From: UBA8337 sp963932545
GTDB lineage: Bacteria > Pseudomonadota > Alphaproteobacteria > RS24
Length of the DNA stretch: 64,000 nt
Direction: 5' to 3'
Assembly (NCBI GenBank): GCA_963932545.1
Contig: CAWVRH010000004.1
Coordinates: forward strand, 1 to 64,000
This document shows, in pieces, positions 44,662 through 52,869 of the stretch (its first letter is position 1; each line of letters opens with the position of its first letter). Made by a program: the position numbers and the translations under genes. The notes beneath the pieces are model-generated. The model made no database searches. It worked only from the letters and a program-made list of their open reading frames with translations, and had not been told where the DNA came from.

Positions 44662-46275
44662 ATGAGATCGATTGCTACGAGTGCTTTATGCGCAAGTTTT
44701 TTGATGTATAGCCCAAGTTTAGTGGCTGCAGAAGATACCCCAGCCTTGCCCGAAATTATTCGGCAAGAGGGAACGCCTGCGCCTAGTTTAGAGGAACTGC
44801 TGCCGCCGGTTGCGGTTCTCGTTGCGGCTCCCGTTGCGGCTCCGGTTGTCGCCCCTGTTTTGGCTCCCGTCGTCGTAAAGGCAGTTATGCCGCCGCATAT
44901 CGTCGACTTGCAACGAAAATTGCGCGGTCACCCTAGTCAGCAACGCGCCGAGCAACGTGTGTGCGAGGCGAAATGGGGCATTCTTCTCGGAAAATCGAAT
45001 TACTATCCGCGCCTCAACGCGACGCTTTCAAGCGGCTCGAAATGGATTGACCAGACGTCGAGAGCCGATGAGTTCGGCGGTTCTAATTCCAGCGAATATG
45101 ATGGCGAAGGTGTGAATGCAACTTTGAGCTTGCGCCAACATATTTATGATTGGGGGCGCAATGCCTCGATTATATCTGGCTACCGCCAAGATCGGTTTGC
45201 AGCCCAAATCGAGCGCAGCGCTACTTTAGAACAGCAGCTTGGCCTTTCCGCGCGCCTTGCGCTGAATTATGTCCTGCAGGTGCGCCTCATTGAGCATTTC
45301 ACACAAAGCAAAGAAGTCATAGATCGCGATGTCGAGAGCATGCAGCAACGCTTTAAAGCGGGTGCCGCGCGGCTGGCCGAAATGCGCCAAGCCCGGTTGA
45401 CCGGACTAGAAATAGAAAGTCGGGTAACCCAAGCCGAACGCCAAAGAGATTTGGTGGCCCATGAGATGAAAACCGAATTTGGCATATTGCCCGAGCAGGC
45501 CAAAGCGATTGTCGCGAGTTTTCAGAGCCATCGCCCAGATGTCCCGACTATGGTGGCAGGCGAGGCGAGCCCGAAAGCCAAGCTTCTTCGGCATAATATT
45601 AAGAAGGTGGAATCAGAAGATGCGCGCCTGCGGGCCGAGCGTCTGCCTCGTTTGACGGGCGTCGTATCCACGCGCGGGTGGGACGTCGCGCAGAAAAATC
45701 GCTGCAACGATCCGATACCGGCCAGAGGTAGCGACGTTCACGAGGATATTCGAGGCTCCACGCGTTTGGTCGATAAGGATGGCAATGGAGCGCGCGACCG
45801 CGATGCAAACGACAACCCTTTGTATTATCGCGTCCAAAATTGTTCGACCTATGAGGTGACTGGCGCGATTGAATTCTCCATGCCGCTTTATGACGGCGGT
45901 GCCAACGCGGCCCAACGTGGGGGTGTATCGGCGCGGCGTATGGGGCTGGAGGCTGAATTATCCGCCCATCAGCGCAGCCATAACGCCGAGAGCCGTCGTC
46001 TGCAAGACCAACTGTTGGATGAGCTGACCCAATTGGTTGAAAAACGCGAGCAGTTAGACCAGTTAGAAACACAAATCGCCAGTGAACGTATTTTGTCGAC
46101 ACGCACCCGAGGCAACCTTTTGGGGTTGCTGGGGCTGGAACAGAAGCTAGCGGATTCGCAAGCGCAGTATATTTCATTGCAAATTCGCTCTGAAAACACC
46201 CGCATGGAAGCGCTGCAACTCGCCGGTCAATTGGCCAATGTATTAGATATTAGTCTTGGAGTCAGCGGATGTTAG
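44662..46275 (+). CDS. TolC-family outer membrane channel of a type I secretion system
   Basis: 537 residues with a signal peptide (SALCASFLMYSPSLVAA). A Val/Ala/Pro repeat run lies near residues 50-75. The TolC fold follows as two outer-membrane efflux repeats: GILLGKSNYYPRLNATLSSG and LRAERLPRLTGVVSTRGW are the two strand starts, with long helical parts between. Four cysteines are unusual for a TolC barrel; one pair flanks a loop near residues 351-393. It is followed by an ABC exporter and an HlyD adaptor with an overlap of seven bases, so this is the LapE-like or AggA-like channel. Confidence 0.88.
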   Translation: MRSIATSALCASFLMYSPSLVAAEDTPALPEIIRQEGTPAPSLEELLPPVAVLVAAPVAAPVVAPVLAPVVVKAVMPPHIVDLQRKLRGHPSQQRAEQRVCEAKWGILLGKSNYYPRLNATLSSGSKWIDQTSRADEFGGSNSSEYDGEGVNATLSLRQHIYDWGRNASIISGYRQDRFAAQIERSATLEQQLGLSARLALNYVLQVRLIEHFTQSKEVIDRDVESMQQRFKAGAARLAEMRQARLTGLEIESRVTQAERQRDLVAHEMKTEFGILPEQAKAIVASFQSHRPDVPTMVAGEASPKAKLLRHNIKKVESEDARLRAERLPRLTGVVSTRGWDVAQKNRCNDPIPARGSDVHEDIRGSTRLVDKDGNGARDRDANDNPLYYRVQNCSTYEVTGAIEFSMPLYDGGANAAQRGGVSARRMGLEAELSAHQRSHNAESRRLQDQLLDELTQLVEKREQLDQLETQIASERILSTRTRGNLLGLLGLEQKLADSQAQYISLQIRSENTRMEALQLAGQLANVLDISLGVSGC

Positions 46276-48134
46276 ATACCCCCCCGAACGAAGAAAAATC
46301 AGAAGACCCAGAGAAAAAAGCGACCGGCTTAGCCGAAGAGGCTGCCAAAGAGCCGAATGACCAAGAGTATATGACGCATTGGTTTTGGGGGCCGGTCTTG
46401 GCGTGTCGTAAAATTTATGGCCAGGTCATTGCAGCTTCCGTGCTGATTAATATGTTTGCCTTGGGCTCGTCGCTCTACATTATGACGGTCTATGACCGCG
46501 TCATTCCTAATGAAGCGGTGGAAAGCCTATGGGCGTTGACCTCCATTATGCTGGTTATCATGGGCTTTGATTTTGCGATGAAAATCATTCGCGGCCAATT
46601 TGTTGATGCGGCTGGCGCGCGCATCGACCGCGTTATCTCGGAGCGTTTGTTCAACCGCATCGCCCGCCATGATGTCGACTTGAGCCAGCAAGCCACGGGG
46701 GCTTTGGCCAGTACCGTGCGTGAGTTCGAAAGCCTAAAAGATGTTCTGGGCTCAGCCAGTTTTACGGTGTTTGCAGATTTACCATTCGTGATTTTATTCC
46801 TATTTGTGCTTTGGGGCATTGGCGGCCCGGTGGCGGCTGTGCCGGCGCTGATTGTTGTCGGCGTGGTTCTATTCGGCTTGCTGCTACAGCCAGTGATGCG
46901 TCGCCTTACCCTGACCGGTATGATACAAGGTCAAGGCAAACAAGCGGTTATGGTGGAGATGATTTCTGCGTTGGAAACCATCAAGACGCTTTCGGGCCTA
47001 TCGATGCTGCGCCAGCGTTGGTTGCAAAGTGTTGTTAATCAGGCTGTTTCGAACCGGAAAACCAAATTCACCAGCCAGCTGACCCAAACAGTCACGCAAT
47101 TGGGCCAACAAATTAGCCAAGTCGGCATTGTGGTTTATGGCGTGTATCTCATCGCGGCGGGTGATTTGACGATGGGGCAGCTTATCGCTTGTGTCATTTT
47201 GTCGGGTCGTACTTTGGCACCCTTGGGCCAACTAACCCAATTGCTTGGCCGGTTTAACCAAGCCATCGCCGCTTATCGTAGCTTGGGCGAAATTCTATCG
47301 GGCCAAACCGATGAAGAACAACGCGCCGGACGCCTCAGCCGCGAAAAACTAAATGGCGACATTGCTTTTAACCATGTGCATTTCACTTATGAGGGGCAAG
47401 ACAACGCAACGCTGGAAGATGTTTCTTTCGAAATAAAAGCTGGTGAGCGCGTCGCTATTCTGGGCCGTATCGGCTCCGGCAAGACGACCGTGTTGCGTCT
47501 GCTATCCGGTTTGCACAAACCCGATAGCGGCCTCGTGATGATTGACAATGCCGATGTCCGCCATATTCGGCCGACAGATTTGCGCAATAATATGTCGATT
47601 GTGTTTCAAAACCCTGTGCTGTTTTCAGGCTCAATACGCGAGAACCTGCTGATGGGTGCGCCAGATGCTTCCGACGCGGACTTGCTGGATAGCGTTCGTG
47701 CTGCGGGTGCTGAGGGCTTTATTGGGCAATTGCCGGGCGGCTTTGATTTTCCGCTTTCGGAACGCGGACGTGAATTATCTTCGGGTATGCGCCAAAGCCT
47801 AGCGATTGCAAGGTCACTGCTCTCAAAGCCGTCGCTTCTATTGCTAGACGAGCCGACGGCCTCTCTGGATGTCGGAAGCGAGCAAGACTTAGTAAAATCA
47901 TTAGATGCAGCGACGCGCGGCATAACCACTGTGTTCGTGACCCATAGGGGGCCGATGCTGCAAATTGCGGATCGTATTCTGGTTATCGAAGGCGGTCGAT
48001 TGGTGGCCAATGGCCCACGCGATCAAGTGCTGGAGCGCTTACAGGCGAGCGCTCAAAATGCGGCGGCTCAAGACAAAACGGCTGACCAATCTCCCCCGAA
48101 AAGCAGCCCGCCCAGCAAACCTGCTGGCGAGTAA
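46269..48134 (+). CDS. Type I secretion ABC exporter (LapB-like permease-ATPase)
   Basis: 621 residues. After about 45 leading residues without any C39 peptidase domain comes HWFWGPVLACRKIYGQV and a six-helix membrane domain (about 55-330) with IMTVYDRVIPNEAVESLWAL, the LapB/LssB pattern. The ATPase domain (about 365-590) has Walker A GRIGSGKTTVLRLL, the signature ELSSGMRQSLAIARSLL (degenerate, with SSGMRQ in place of SGGQRQ), Walker B LLLLDEPTASLD and a switch His in VTHRG. The tail is Pro/Ser/Lys-rich. It would export large adhesins or RTX proteins; no substrate is encoded here. Confidence 0.93.
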   Translation: MLDTPPNEEKSEDPEKKATGLAEEAAKEPNDQEYMTHWFWGPVLACRKIYGQVIAASVLINMFALGSSLYIMTVYDRVIPNEAVESLWALTSIMLVIMGFDFAMKIIRGQFVDAAGARIDRVISERLFNRIARHDVDLSQQATGALASTVREFESLKDVLGSASFTVFADLPFVILFLFVLWGIGGPVAAVPALIVVGVVLFGLLLQPVMRRLTLTGMIQGQGKQAVMVEMISALETIKTLSGLSMLRQRWLQSVVNQAVSNRKTKFTSQLTQTVTQLGQQISQVGIVVYGVYLIAAGDLTMGQLIACVILSGRTLAPLGQLTQLLGRFNQAIAAYRSLGEILSGQTDEEQRAGRLSREKLNGDIAFNHVHFTYEGQDNATLEDVSFEIKAGERVAILGRIGSGKTTVLRLLSGLHKPDSGLVMIDNADVRHIRPTDLRNNMSIVFQNPVLFSGSIRENLLMGAPDASDADLLDSVRAAGAEGFIGQLPGGFDFPLSERGRELSSGMRQSLAIARSLLSKPSLLLLDEPTASLDVGSEQDLVKSLDAATRGITTVFVTHRGPMLQIADRILVIEGGRLVANGPRDQVLERLQASAQNAAAQDKTADQSPPKSSPPSKPAGE

Positions 48135-48146
48135 AGAGGTTTCCTA

Positions 48147-49580
48147 ATGAGTAATATGATCGAAAAATTACGCGTCCTATGCCAGACACTGCTGCAGAAA
48201 TTGCTTCCGATGCTTTGGTCTTTGGCGAGCGAGGTTTTGGGGCTCTTGAAGAAATTGGCCATTGCCCTGCGCCTAGATAAGTTGGGCGCGCGGGTTTTAG
48301 CCACGCCTTGGGGGCAAACGACACTCGTGCGTTGGCATAAAACGCGTGAGATTTATCGAAAGCTAACCAGCCCGCCACCCGACCCGCTTATGGCTGCGAT
48401 GATGTCGATGGGGGAACAAATCGATATCGACGAAGACCCGACAGAGCTGCACGGCAATCTTGTGTTCATTTTAATTGCCAGTTTCTTCTCCATCGCTTTG
48501 CTATGGGCGACTTTCACTGAGCTGGACGAAGTGGTGCGGGCAGAAGGCACGATTGTGCCGCCGTCCTCGGTGCAATTGGTGCAAAACCGATTACTCGGCT
48601 CCGTGGTGACTATTTCGGCCAAAGTCGGTCAGAGCGTAAAAAAAGGCGATGTCTTGTTTCGGCTCGAAGACGAAGATGTGGTGGCTAATTTTGACGACAA
48701 TGAAATTACCCTCATCGCGGCTCTGGCAACCATCGCGCGCCTAAGGGCGGAAGCCAATGGCGCGGATGAATTATTATTTCCAGGTTGGCTGGAAGGTAAT
48801 ACCAACGCCAAAGATGTGGTGACGGCGGAACGTGGTGTGTTCGCGCGCCGACAACGCGCCATACAATCGCGCCTCACGTCTATCAATCGTCGGGTGACAA
48901 ACCTGAAAGAAAAAATGGATATTTTACGCCCCCTCGTCGAAGGCGGCCACGAGGCGCGCCTGACTTTGGTGGAAGTGCGCGGCGAATATAATAGTGCTTT
49001 GGATGAATATGAGGCGGTCATCGATAATTTTCGTGCCGAGGCGGCCCGCGAATTATCGGAAGTGCAAATCCGCGCCGACCAAGCTGGTGCTCGCGAAAGT
49101 GCCTTCCGTGCCAAGGTTCGCAGCGCCGAAGTTCGCGCGCCCGAAGACGGCACTATTTCGGCCGTACACATTAAAACCGTCGGCGCCGTGGTGCAGGCGG
49201 GCACGGTGTTGGCAGAAATTGTACCCGATGAGCAGCAAGTCTTGGTGAAAGCCAGAATTATGTCGGAAGACATTGCCAGCATTTTCCCCGGCCAAACCGC
49301 CCAAGTGGCGCTCTCGGCCTATGATGTGTCGCGCTATGGAAACCTAGAAGGCAGCGTGCAGCGCATTGCGCCCAATACCACGCAAGAAGATAACATGCCG
49401 CCCTATTATGAAACGCTGATTTCTGTGCCCGAGGCCAAATTATCGAAAACCAATGAGGAAGTGGATATCGTGCCGGGCATGACTGTGGTGATCGATATCA
49501 TCGGCAAAAAGCGTTCGGTGCTGGACTATATTATGACGCCGCTCAATCGCGCCACGGGCGTGGTGTTTAGGGAGAATTAG
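48147..49580 (+). CDS. HlyD/LapC-family membrane fusion protein
   Basis: 477 residues. A basic N-terminal part carries an amphipathic helix. One transmembrane helix lies near residues 108-125 (LVFILIASFFSIALLWATF). The lipoyl-like halves VTISAKVGQSVKKGDVLFRLED and VRAPEDGTISAVHIKTVGAVVQAGTVLAEIVP flank a coiled-coil hairpin (about 215-315). The beta-barrel part ends GMTVVIDIIGKKRSVLDYIM, a common HlyD ending. It links the ABC exporter to TolC. It starts 12 bases after the exporter stop. Confidence 0.93.
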   Translation: MSNMIEKLRVLCQTLLQKLLPMLWSLASEVLGLLKKLAIALRLDKLGARVLATPWGQTTLVRWHKTREIYRKLTSPPPDPLMAAMMSMGEQIDIDEDPTELHGNLVFILIASFFSIALLWATFTELDEVVRAEGTIVPPSSVQLVQNRLLGSVVTISAKVGQSVKKGDVLFRLEDEDVVANFDDNEITLIAALATIARLRAEANGADELLFPGWLEGNTNAKDVVTAERGVFARRQRAIQSRLTSINRRVTNLKEKMDILRPLVEGGHEARLTLVEVRGEYNSALDEYEAVIDNFRAEAARELSEVQIRADQAGARESAFRAKVRSAEVRAPEDGTISAVHIKTVGAVVQAGTVLAEIVPDEQQVLVKARIMSEDIASIFPGQTAQVALSAYDVSRYGNLEGSVQRIAPNTTQEDNMPPYYETLISVPEAKLSKTNEEVDIVPGMTVVIDIIGKKRSVLDYIMTPLNRATGVVFREN

Positions 49581-49648
49581 AATGCGGATGCGCGCCTCGA
49601 AATTGCGAGCTAAGCGAATGGTCATCACGCGGCGGCGTTGCCTGCGGT

Positions 49649-50395
49649 TTAGCCCCGCAAAAGATACAGCGCCCGAGCAATCAACACCGCCCCCACGCTC
49701 AGCAGAATCCGCTGCGTCCACGTAAAAAACGTCGCGTCTTGCATGCGGTCCAACACGCGTTTGCCAAGGCGTGTGCCCAACACGGAGGCCGCCATGGCAG
49801 CGCCAAGCAGCCAAAAACTCGGCCAATCTTCAAGCGAGGCGGTGGCGGCAAGGCTGCCATAGAAAATAATTTTCGAGCTATGCCCAAGGCTTTGCGCCAC
49901 CGCTTTGGTTGCCACCACTTGATGGCGGGTGAGGGTGACGCGTTGGAAAAACACATCTAACAGCGGCCCGCCAACGCCGGCCACTAGGTTGGTCGCCACA
50001 ACAATTATACCGGCGAATACGCCGATGGGTTTTTGGGTGACATCCAAGACAAGGCTTTTGGGCAAAGCCCACGCCACATAAGGCAAGAGCCCGAGCGCCA
50101 ATAAAACGCTGGTTCGGTCGGGAGAGAACGAGATAAAGGCCAAAGCCGCCAGCGCAATGACATTGCCGACAAATAGACTAGCGACAATCGGCCAAACGAT
50201 ATCCGCGCGGTTCAGCCAAGCCCGATAGCCATTGGAAGTGAGTTGAATAAGCCCGTGTAGAACCATGGCCGCGCCGATGGGCAAAATACTGACCAGCAGG
50301 CCCATAAGAATGAGCCCGCCGAGCATGCCAAAAATGCTCGACAAAAAGGCGGTGCCCAGACTTGCAAGCACAATAATGACGGTGGTTAAGAGCAT
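49649..50395 (-). CDS. TauE/SafE-family membrane exporter
   Basis: 248 residues with about seven to eight transmembrane helices. The start LASLGTAFLSSIFGMLGGLILMGLL matches the first TauE/SafE repeat, and LVAGVGGPLLDVFFQRVTLTRHQVVATKA the second. The family exports sulfite, sulfoacetate or related organic anions; specificity is unknown here. It lies three bases after hisG on the same strand and is probably carried on the his transcript, although a functional link to histidine is not evident. Confidence 0.85.
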   Translation of the reverse strand: MLLTTVIIVLASLGTAFLSSIFGMLGGLILMGLLVSILPIGAAMVLHGLIQLTSNGYRAWLNRADIVWPIVASLFVGNVIALAALAFISFSPDRTSVLLALGLLPYVAWALPKSLVLDVTQKPIGVFAGIIVVATNLVAGVGGPLLDVFFQRVTLTRHQVVATKAVAQSLGHSSKIIFYGSLAATASLEDWPSFWLLGAAMAASVLGTRLGKRVLDRMQDATFFTWTQRILLSVGAVLIARALYLLRG

Positions 50396-50398
50396 GAT

Positions 50399-51397
50399 TT
50401 AGAGTACAGCGCCGAGCAGCCGTTCGTAAAGCGCATTGCGGCTTTCATAAACAAAGCCGAGCTTGGAAACGCTGGCTTGCGAAAAGCCTCTTTGCAGCAT
50501 GGCTTCGATGAAATCATCCTGATTTTCCAGTGGCAATTGGAAGCCATAAAAGCTACCGCCCGTCGAGGTGGCGCCCGCAAAATGATGGTCTTCCACGGCG
50601 CCATACTCGCTCACCAATGCGGCCAAAGCGTCGCCTTGCGGGGTCGCTTCCGCCATAGCGCGAGGCGAGGATAGTGTGACATGCACCAACTCTTGCGCCC
50701 GATTATAGGCGGCCAAACGCGACAGCAATCGCTTGCTGGCGGCGCGGGCGGTTTCGTCCCAATTGGCCTTTAGGGAGGCGGCTAAATTGGCCTCGCTTTG
50801 CAGCATCACGCCATCGTCGGGGATGCGCAATTGATTGGCTACCAGCGTGGCACCGGTGGATGTGATGTCGACAATGGCTTCGGCAGCGCCGGAATTGGGG
50901 GCCGCTTCTGTGGCGCCAAAGCTTTCGACCAATTTATAATCGGTCACCCCATGTTCGGCGAAAAAGTCTGCGGTGAGATTGGTGTATTTAGTGGCAACGC
51001 GCAGGCGTTTGGCGTGTTTGGCGCGAAACTCGGCCGCCACTTCCGCCAAGTCTGCCATGTTACGCACATCCACCCAGCCGTCTGGAATGGCTACCACCAC
51101 ATCGGCGCGGCCAAAGCCAAGCCCAAGCACAAGTTGCACGGCGCTATCTAAATCAGGCACTTCTTCGCGCAACAGGTCTTCGCCCGTAATGCCGAAATGA
51201 ATGCTGCCATCGGCAAGGCGCGCGGCAATCTCGGAAGCCGAGAGATATTGCACTTCAATTTGCTCAATGCCTTTGACCACACCGGTGTAGCCGCGTGCGC
51301 CCGCGCGTTTTAGCGCGATGCCAGCTTTGGTAAACAAAGCGGTGGCGCTTTCTTCTAAGCGGCCTTTCGACGGCACGGCGAGGATAAGCGGGCTCAT
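50399..51397 (-). CDS. hisG: ATP phosphoribosyltransferase catalytic subunit
   Basis: 332 residues. LAVPSKGRLEESA is the start motif; FGITGEDLLREE and the PRPP loop EAIVDITSTGATLVANQL follow. It makes the first committed step of histidine synthesis from ATP and PRPP. Length is above the ~210-230 of short HisG that needs HisZ, yet HisZ is encoded directly upstream (ATGA overlap). The last ~110 residues (from VTLSSPRAM) do not resemble the ACT-like domain of long HisG and seem a separate extension, which I have seen in some alphaproteobacterial HisG. Feedback control probably works through HisZ. Confidence 0.94.
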   Translation of the reverse strand: MSPLILAVPSKGRLEESATALFTKAGIALKRAGARGYTGVVKGIEQIEVQYLSASEIAARLADGSIHFGITGEDLLREEVPDLDSAVQLVLGLGFGRADVVVAIPDGWVDVRNMADLAEVAAEFRAKHAKRLRVATKYTNLTADFFAEHGVTDYKLVESFGATEAAPNSGAAEAIVDITSTGATLVANQLRIPDDGVMLQSEANLAASLKANWDETARAASKRLLSRLAAYNRAQELVHVTLSSPRAMAEATPQGDALAALVSEYGAVEDHHFAGATSTGGSFYGFQLPLENQDDFIEAMLQRGFSQASVSKLGFVYESRNALYERLLGAVL

Positions 51398-52749
51398 GAG
51401 CGGTCTCCTTTTTGAAGTTGCGCGGCAGCGTTTGCGCGCTCCAAAGCCATGGCGCCGCCAACCGCGCCAAGCGCGCGATCGGCGCCCAAGGCTTGCAGCA
51501 AATCATCATATCGGCCACCCGCCGCAATGACGCTTTGGTTGCCCAGTGCGGGCACGATAATTTCAAACGAAAGGCCTGTGTAATAAGCCATTTTTCGCCC
51601 GCCCGTGAGGCTGAGTGTGGCTTGTAATTTATCCAGTGCTAGGCTGTCGCGAAGCGCGTTCCAATAGTCGGTGACACTCGATAAATCAGCTTCAGGCGCC
51701 AATTGGGTCATCTCGCGCACCACATCTTCCAGCCGGCCATTGAGGTTTAAAAACCGAGTAATCGTATCCGCTTGGGTTTGGCTGAGCCCCGCATTGGCAT
51801 CTTCGCGCAACCGATTGATACGGGTTTGAATGTCTTGCGGCGAACGACCTGCAATCGTCGGCCCCGACGGATTGACCGATAGGCTTGTATCGGCTTGGAG
51901 TTGGCGCGTTTCTTCCCCAACCATCTGGGCGATGACGGTTTCGAAATTGGCACTCTGATGATAGGCGCGGGTCAGGCGCGATACGGCGCGTGCGGTTAGG
52001 CCAAGGCCTTGCAAGAACAAGGGCAGCATCGCGAAATGATTGAGCCGAAGCTGAAACTGTGAGACGCCCAAAGCCTTCACGCCAGCCATCACGTCGCGCA
52101 AAACCGTCGCGTCATCTGCATAGCTATCGGGGCCGGCCGTCGCGCCGCCGATAATCTCAATGCCCGCTTGGGTAAACTCTTCCGGCTTGCCAGCACCGCG
52201 CGATTGATAGCGAAAGGCGATGCCTTCATAGGCGTATTTTTTCAAGCGGGTCTCGCCTTGCGCCAAATAGGCAAGGGCGGTGGGAATGGTCAGGTCGGGG
52301 CGTAAGCAAAGCTGCTCGCCTGCCGGATCGGTGAAAGTGAACAAACGGCGGCGCATTTCTTCGCCCATCCGGTCGATGAACGGTGCAGCAGGTTGCAAAA
52401 CTGGCGTGGCCAGAGCGGTGAAGCCATTGCGGATAAAGGTGTCCAAGGCTTGGGTGCGTGGCAAAGCGGCCGCTGCGCGAGAGGGCGCAAGCGGCGTGAG
52501 ACGGATGCCGCCAAATACCGCATCGGCCACATCCAAGCCCCGCTCGGCACATATTTTGGACAGCACAAAGTGACTGCGAGCCGGAAAGCCTAGTTTTCGA
52601 TAGTTGGACACAGACGATTGCCCAACGCCCAAAATCTCGGCGACGGTTTTCGTACCACCCAAAGCGTCGATGACGCCGCTGGCGGAGCTTAAACGAGTGT
52701 CTTGGCTGGCAGCGCGCGCGCCAAAACTGGCTTGTGGTTTCTCTTCCAT
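51394..52749 (-). CDS. hisZ: HisZ (ATP phosphoribosyltransferase regulatory subunit) with N-terminal HTH domain
   Basis: 451 residues. Residues ~25-75 form a helix-turn-helix of the Cro/YdaS kind: VIDALGGTKTVAEILGVGQ then SSVSNYRKLGFPARSHFVLS. Residues ~95-445 are the HisRS-like HisZ body, with LCLRPDLTIPTALAYL, YQSRGAGKPEEFTQAGIEIIG and the glycine-rich AAGGRYDDLLQALG. HisZ lacks tRNA ligase activity and supports HisG, usually with no DNA-binding part, at about 370-400 residues. The frame is continuous across the junction and there is no stop or frameshift. The start ATG is six bases after a good -10 element, so the mRNA may be leaderless. It overlaps hisG by four bases. Confidence 0.9.
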   Translation of the reverse strand: MEEKPQASFGARAASQDTRLSSASGVIDALGGTKTVAEILGVGQSSVSNYRKLGFPARSHFVLSKICAERGLDVADAVFGGIRLTPLAPSRAAAALPRTQALDTFIRNGFTALATPVLQPAAPFIDRMGEEMRRRLFTFTDPAGEQLCLRPDLTIPTALAYLAQGETRLKKYAYEGIAFRYQSRGAGKPEEFTQAGIEIIGGATAGPDSYADDATVLRDVMAGVKALGVSQFQLRLNHFAMLPLFLQGLGLTARAVSRLTRAYHQSANFETVIAQMVGEETRQLQADTSLSVNPSGPTIAGRSPQDIQTRINRLREDANAGLSQTQADTITRFLNLNGRLEDVVREMTQLAPEADLSSVTDYWNALRDSLALDKLQATLSLTGGRKMAYYTGLSFEIIVPALGNQSVIAAGGRYDDLLQALGADRALGAVGGAMALERANAAAQLQKGDRS

Positions 52750-52755
52750 AAGTCT

Positions 52756-52784
52756 GAAATAGCGAGATGCAATTCATTTGTCAA
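52756..52784 (-). promoter_or_regulatory. Sigma-70-type promoter of hisZ-hisG
   Basis: On the minus strand TTGACA (52784-52779) and TATTTC (52761-52756) are separated by 17 bases. The ATG of hisZ begins six bases after the -10, so the start point would be at or next to the start codon, giving a leaderless message. Confidence 0.6.
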
Positions 52785-52869
52785 TAAAAATGAAGTGTAA
52801 ATACGATATTTATAAAAATTGAAGTTCATTTTGTAAAAATAATATGAATTCATATTCATAAATAGTAAA
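52785..52869. promoter_or_regulatory. AT-rich gap between hisS and hisZ with ATGAAT palindromes
   Basis: This stretch is almost all A and T. It holds the perfect palindrome ATGAATTCAT (52844-52853), TGAAGTTCA (52820-52828) and further ATGAA half-sites, some reaching to 52770 and 52871. They lie just upstream of the hisZ promoter, where an operator would be expected. That the HTH of HisZ binds here is a guess. Confidence 0.45.
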
